From an uncultured Persicitalea sp. (GTDB lineage: Bacteria > Bacteroidota > Bacteroidia > Cytophagales > Spirosomataceae): a stretch of DNA of 7,683 bases. Positions 6,486 to 7,683 of the stretch are shown here, in pieces. Under the pieces are notes generated by a model that worked only from the letters and a program-made list of their open reading frames with translations, made no database searches and was not told the origin of the DNA. The position numbers were made by a program, and so were the translations under genes. Positions within the stretch are counted from its first letter, which is position 1; every line of letters starts with the position of its first letter. The DNA lies in NCBI GenBank assembly GCA_950075905.1, contig CATMVR010000227.1, forward strand, positions 1 through 7,683. Direction: 5' to 3'.

Positions 6486-7148
6486 GAACATCCGGCGGAA
6501 CGCCAGCCCGAGGGGCGACGGCGTCGCGAAACCGGCGTCGGCCGCGGCCCGGGTGAGGTCCCCGCCGTCGCGCACGACGCCCGCGACGATCTGCATCCGC
6601 GCCCACCTGCGGTAGGCCCGCAGGCCTGCCCCCGTCTGCCGGGTGAACAGGCGCGCGAAGTGGCCCGGCGACAGCCCGGCCGCCGCCGCGAGGTCACCGG
6701 TCGGCAGGTCCGGGCCGCCGGGCCGGTGCAGGGCCGCGATCGCCCGCGCGATGCGGGCGTCGGGCTCGGCGCGGGCCCCCGGCGCCGTACCGCTGTCGAC
6801 CAGGATCCGCCGCAGCCCCGGCCCGTCGCCGTCGACCGCGCAGGCGACGAGGTCGGGCTCGGCCGGGTGCCCGGTCACGATCCCGGCGGGCCCGCGACCG
6901 GGCTCGAGGAACACGAAGGCCGCCCGGTGCGCGCCGCCGGTGATGCGGTGGCGCAGTCCGGCCGGGACCAGCAGGGTCCGCGCCGTGCGGTCCGGCGCGC
7001 CGTCGACGCGCACGGTCAGGTCGTCGTCGACACCGACCGCGAGGCACGCCACCGCACCCCGGTGTGCGTCGAGTCCGAGCATCGGCCCCAGGTGGACGGC
7101 CCAGCAGGGCCCCACCCACAGCCGTGCCGGGCCCGCCGCCACGGTCAC
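6471..7148 (-). CDS. AraC-family transcriptional regulator, 3' end missing (actinobacterial)
   Basis: About 226 residues of a cytoplasmic one-component regulator. Residues 1-100 look like a compact cupin-type sensing domain (HLGPMLGLDAHRGAVACLAVG…, VPAGLRHRITGG). The paired AraC helix-turn-helix domain follows: first HTH at about 152-190 (DLAAAAGLSPGHFARLFTRQTG) and second at about 198-226 (LTRAAADAGFATPS, then LAFRRMFGLPPG). The protein is nearly complete; only a few to perhaps 20 C-terminal residues are lost at the junction. I start at GTG 7146-7148, where GTGA overlaps the TGA stop of lnt, implying translational coupling. An ATG farther upstream at 7232 would place the N-terminus inside lnt and adds only Arg-rich out-of-frame residues. 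The open frame continues past the junction to 6300, but that tail is Bacteroidota DNA read in the wrong frame. The inducer and targets are unknown. Confidence 0.82.
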
Positions 7149-7683
7149 CGGACGCCCGCCCGCCGGCGTCGCCACCCGAATCCGGCGGCCGCCGCGAGCA
7201 GCCCGGCGAGCGCCAGACCGTGCTCGAACCACGCCCCCCAGCGGGTCGCGAACGTCAGGTCGGTGCGCAGCGGCACCTGTTCGACCAGGGTGTCCGCGGT
7301 GTACAGCCCGGTCTCGGCGACGACGGAGCCGTCGGGCCGGATCACCGCACTCGCCCCGGACAGCGCCGCGACGACCGCAGCCCGCCCGTGCTCGACGGCC
7401 CGCAGCCGCGACATCGCGAGGTGCTGCCAGGTCATCTCGCCCCGCCCGTACCAGGCGTTGTTCGTCGGGATGACCAGCAGCGAACCGCCGTCGGCGACGC
7501 CGTCGCGCAGCACGTGGTCGTAGGCGGTCTCGTAACAGATCGCCGTCGCCACCCGGGTGCCCGCGACGGGCAGCACCGCGGGCGCCGTACCGGGGGTGAA
7601 GTCGGCCAGCGCGACGAACGGGGTCAGGTACTGCGTGACCGCCCGCAGCGGGATGCGCTCGCCGAACGGCACGAGCTCCTGCT
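7145..7683 (-). CDS. lnt: Apolipoprotein N-acyltransferase, C-terminal part (cut by window edge)
   Basis: The C-terminal 179 residues of Lnt, the membrane enzyme that N-acylates the N-terminal cysteine of lipoproteins at the outer face of the cytoplasmic membrane. The visible part is the end of the nitrilase-like catalytic domain. QELVPFGERIPLR is the (K)xxLVPFGE motif; the catalytic Lys would be the very codon cut by the window edge, and the remaining bases AG agree with AAG. The nucleophile Cys lies in ATAICYETAYD, followed by IPTNNAWYG and QHLAMSRLRAVEHGR, all typical of Lnt. A last membrane segment (HGLALAGLLAAAAGFGW) and a basic tail (RRRRAGVR) end the protein at TGA 7145-7147. The GTG at 7672 is the Val of LVPFGE, not a start. 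The gene has very high GC and belongs to the actinobacterial segment. Its stop overlaps the start of the AraC-family gene. Confidence 0.92.
   Translation of the reverse strand, partial: QELVPFGERIPLRAVTQYLTPFVALADFTPGTAPAVLPVAGTRVATAICYETAYDHVLRDGVADGGSLLVIPTNNAWYGRGEMTWQHLAMSRLRAVEHGRAAVVAALSGASAVIRPDGSVVAETGLYTADTLVEQVPLRTDLTFATRWGAWFEHGLALAGLLAAAAGFGWRRRRAGVR

Noticed and set aside
6300..7232. A genuine AraC fusion protein with a novel C-terminal domain
   Set aside because: The tail after the second HTH is the PBP-like sequence read in the wrong frame, and base composition changes at exactly that point.
6643..7523. Long plus-strand open frames (276 and 287 codons) in the GC-rich part
   Set aside because: They are Arg/Pro/Ala-rich shadow frames, expected in high-GC DNA where stop codons are rare, and they oppose the well-supported AraC-family and lnt genes.
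6470..7683. Genomic island acquired from an actinobacterium
   Set aside because: No integrase, transposase, repeats or tRNA site is visible. The insert begins and ends mid-gene within the view, and composition is unameliorated. A chimera explains this with fewer assumptions.

Overview
The window is made of two unrelated pieces of DNA. Positions 1 to about 6465 have moderate GC (a hand count of 6361-6420 gives 35/60) and look like Bacteroidota, most likely Cytophagales (Spirosomaceae-like). The signs are a secreted CarboxypepD_reg-like protein, TAnnTTTG-type promoter boxes, no clear Shine-Dalgarno sequences, and a Tat-exported IorB-type molybdoenzyme. Positions from about 6470 to 7683 are very GC-rich (6481-6540 is 45/60 and 7081-7140 is 49/60) and look like a high-GC actinobacterium. 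The change is abrupt and falls inside coding sequence on both sides. A chimeric contig or clone is much more likely than a biological transfer.

The Bacteroidota part reads almost entirely on the minus strand, so transcription runs from high to low coordinates. In that order: the C-terminal end of a probable class A penicillin-binding protein (6211-6471, cut by the junction); a two-gene molybdenum hydroxylase operon, made of a [2Fe-2S] subunit (5635-6096) and a Tat-signal molybdopterin subunit (3485-5632) 2 bp apart; a strong intrinsic terminator (3374-3421); a PIG3-type NADPH:quinone oxidoreductase (2354-3334); an M20 amidohydrolase (1091-2284); and an exported protein with a carboxypeptidase-regulatory-like domain (103-1002). 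At the left edge a short open stretch may be the end of a convergent plus-strand gene. The starts at 2284 and 3334 are shorter than the maximal open frames. They are preferred because a promoter box and the terminator hairpin, respectively, occupy the extra upstream codons.

The actinobacterial part, also minus strand, carries the C-terminal half of apolipoprotein N-acyltransferase Lnt (7145-7683, cut by the window edge) and an AraC-family regulator (6471-7148). The regulator starts in a GTGA overlap with the lnt stop and loses its last residues at the junction.

Functionally, the molybdenum hydroxylase pair forms one enzyme of the xanthine oxidase family that lacks a FAD subunit, is probably periplasmic, and has an unknown substrate. 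The other Bacteroidota genes look like independent housekeeping or metabolic genes. I found no mobile element, CRISPR array, RNA gene or defence system. The most important observation is the chimeric junction, because it creates two false hybrid reading frames.
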